From: JAIBJN01 sp963838795
GTDB taxonomy: Bacteria > Actinomycetota > Thermoleophilia > Gaiellales > Gaiellaceae
Direction of reading: 5' to 3'
NCBI GenBank assembly: GCA_963838795.1
Contig: CAWISL010000005.1
Coordinates: forward strand, 62,001 to 126,000
DNA length: 64,000 bases
The position numbers and the translations under genes were made by a program. Of this stretch, positions 62,789 to 64,000 are shown piece by piece; the stretch's first letter is position 1; every line of letters begins with the position of its first letter. The notes under the pieces were generated by a model. That model saw only the letters and a list, made by a program, of their open reading frames with translations, did no database searches and was not told where the DNA came from.

Positions 62789-63852
62789 ACCGATCCGCCC
62801 TGACCGTAGAGCGCGCCCTCTGGTGGGGACCGGGGCTCGTGCTCGTGCTCGTCCTCTTGGTCGCACCGCTGCTCTTCTCCGACTTCTACCTGAGCCAGGT
62901 GATCACCAAGGCGCTCTGGCTCGGAATCGCGGCGGCCAGCCTGATCTTCCTCGCCGCCTACGTGGGGATGGTCTCGCTCGGCCAGGTTGCCCTCTACGGG
63001 ATCGCCGGCTTCACGATGGCCAACCTCGCCGCCGCCGACGGCGGCTCGCCGATTGCGTGGGGACCGTGGCCGGCCACCGTCGCGGGCATCCTCGCCGCCG
63101 TCGGCGCCGGGCTCTTCATCGGCGCGATCGCGAGCCGCAGCTACGGGATCTACTTCCTGATGATCACCCTCGCCGTGGGCGTTCTCGCCTACTACTTCTT
63201 CGCCCAGGTGACGCAGCTCTCGGGCTTCGGCGGCGTCAACAACGTTACCCGCCCGGGCATCGTCTCGAACCCGGTGAGGGATCCCGTGAACCTCTTCTAC
63301 ATCGCGCTCGTGGCTTCGGCGGCGGTGTACCTCTTCGTCCGCTACCTGGCGCGCACGCCCTTCGGCCTCGCGCTCCAGGGCGTCCGGGACGACCCGTCCC
63401 GCATGCGGGCGCTCGGATACAACGTGCCGCTCCTGCGGATGCTCGCGTTCGGCCTCGGTGCGCTGATCGCGTCGTTCGCGGGGATTCTCTCGGTCTGGTG
63501 GAACACCCGAATCTCGCCCGGCTCGATCGACCTCACGCGGACGATCGACGTGCTGGTCATCGCGGTGATCGGAGGGCTCTACCGGCTGGAGGGAGCGTGG
63601 GTCGGGGCGTTCGTGTTCGCGGCCCTGGACAACTGGACCCGGGGCCTCGACATCGTCGGTCAACGCTTCAACACCGTGGTCGGGGCGATCTTCCTGGCCA
63701 TCGTCCTCGTGTCACCGGGAGGGCTCATGGGGATCTGGAAGGCGATCACCGAGTTCCTCGCAAGCCGACTCTCGGGCCGACCACCGGCACAGCCCTCAGC
63801 GGGCCCGGCGGACGAGGCCCGACCGGCATCGGACAGTCCACAGCCGTCATGA
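62785..63852 (+). CDS. livM: Branched-chain-type ABC transporter permease (LivM family)
   Basis: 355 residues from a GTG that overlaps the livH stop by GTGA. About 9 membrane segments. The LivM signature YVGMVSLGQVALYGIAGFTM and the coupling loop LQGVRDDPSRMRALGYNVPL are present. The C-terminal ~30 residues are a Pro/Ala-rich tail. Works with LivH, two ATPases and a binding protein that must lie beyond the window. Confidence 0.93.
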   Translation: MNRSALTVERALWWGPGLVLVLVLLVAPLLFSDFYLSQVITKALWLGIAAASLIFLAAYVGMVSLGQVALYGIAGFTMANLAAADGGSPIAWGPWPATVAGILAAVGAGLFIGAIASRSYGIYFLMITLAVGVLAYYFFAQVTQLSGFGGVNNVTRPGIVSNPVRDPVNLFYIALVASAAVYLFVRYLARTPFGLALQGVRDDPSRMRALGYNVPLLRMLAFGLGALIASFAGILSVWWNTRISPGSIDLTRTIDVLVIAVIGGLYRLEGAWVGAFVFAALDNWTRGLDIVGQRFNTVVGAIFLAIVLVSPGGLMGIWKAITEFLASRLSGRPPAQPSAGPADEARPASDSPQPS

Positions 63853-63946
63853 CGGAGAAGGGAGGAACAACGCGCGCCAACCGCTCGACGGGAACCCCGG
63901 CCGGCAACCGGGCGTTCGGATGGATCCAACAGGAGGAGAGGTAGGA

Positions 63947-64000
63947 ATGAGAGTTTCCACCGAGGGCGGGAAGGCCCGGTTCTGGGCACTGCTCGCCGTG
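63947..64000 (+). CDS. Start of an ABC substrate-binding protein (runs off the window)
   Basis: The ATG at 63947 follows AGGAGGAGAG and encodes MRVSTEGGKARFWALLAV, a basic N-terminus running into a hydrophobic stretch like a signal peptide, at the position expected for a LivK-type binding protein. Only 18 codons are visible. Confidence 0.5.
   Translation, partial: MRVSTEGGKARFWALLAV

Overview
The window is G+C-rich DNA (roughly two thirds G+C by eye). Its genes resemble a soil actinobacterium, most likely of the Thermoleophilia (Gaiellales/Solirubrobacterales type); that placement is inferred from protein style and gene content, not from a marker phylogeny. GTG starts are common, many genes overlap by ATGA or GTGA, and no tRNA, rRNA, CRISPR array, transposase or integrase was found.

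Layout. 1-4.7 kb: a YihY/BrkB membrane protein fragment, a CYTH protein, typA-greA and an L,D-transpeptidase. 4.8-6.7 kb: a secreted Gly/Asn/His-rich protein divergent from a probably membrane-anchored ECF sigma factor with a similar tail. 6.7-10.2 kb: an oxidoreductase and a phosphonomutase-family enzyme, an AraC regulator with a VOC protein, and an ArsR-AHSA1 fusion. 10.2-13.9 kb: a three-subunit molybdenum hydroxylase operon. 13.9-17.6 kb: membrane proteins, a decayed hydrolase and a glycerophosphodiesterase. 17.8-21.9 kb: a sulfur-type module (MFS-rhodanese fusion, metallo-beta-lactamase enzyme, divergent LysR) and a methyltransferase. 21.9-26.6 kb: a redoxin and three tandem epoxide hydrolase copies, two of them frameshifted. 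26.7-28.2 kb: a sigma-70 factor and small proteins.

28.3-45.4 kb is accessory DNA. Five short segments matching the 3' end of the tmRNA gene are spread through it, all in the ssrA orientation and all on its 3' side. Between them lie a Nudix protein, flippases, VOC proteins, two epoxide hydrolases, cupins, an ECF sigma operon with a DHA2 transporter, a DUF899 protein, a phosphotransferase, and truncated VOC, MMPL and AlaX fragments. The best reading is repeated integration at the ssrA 3' end followed by decay.

45.4-57.4 kb is conserved core on the minus strand: ssrA (encoded tag ANKNELALAA), smpB, rnr, a CtpA protease, ftsX, ftsE, prfB with a CTT-TGA-C programmed frameshift site, secA, hpf and comF. 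57.4-64 kb holds a sugar operon (Gfo/Idh dehydrogenase, xylulokinase-like kinase with two frameshifts, GlcG/HbpS protein, xylose-isomerase-like TIM barrel, VOC protein). It is divergent from a branched-chain-type ABC transporter (livH, livM, start of a binding protein), with two 18-bp direct repeats between them.

Single-base frameshifts in several otherwise well-conserved genes (two epoxide hydrolases, xylB, the livH N-terminus, a hydrolase relic) mean residual sequencing error must be excluded before those genes are called dead.
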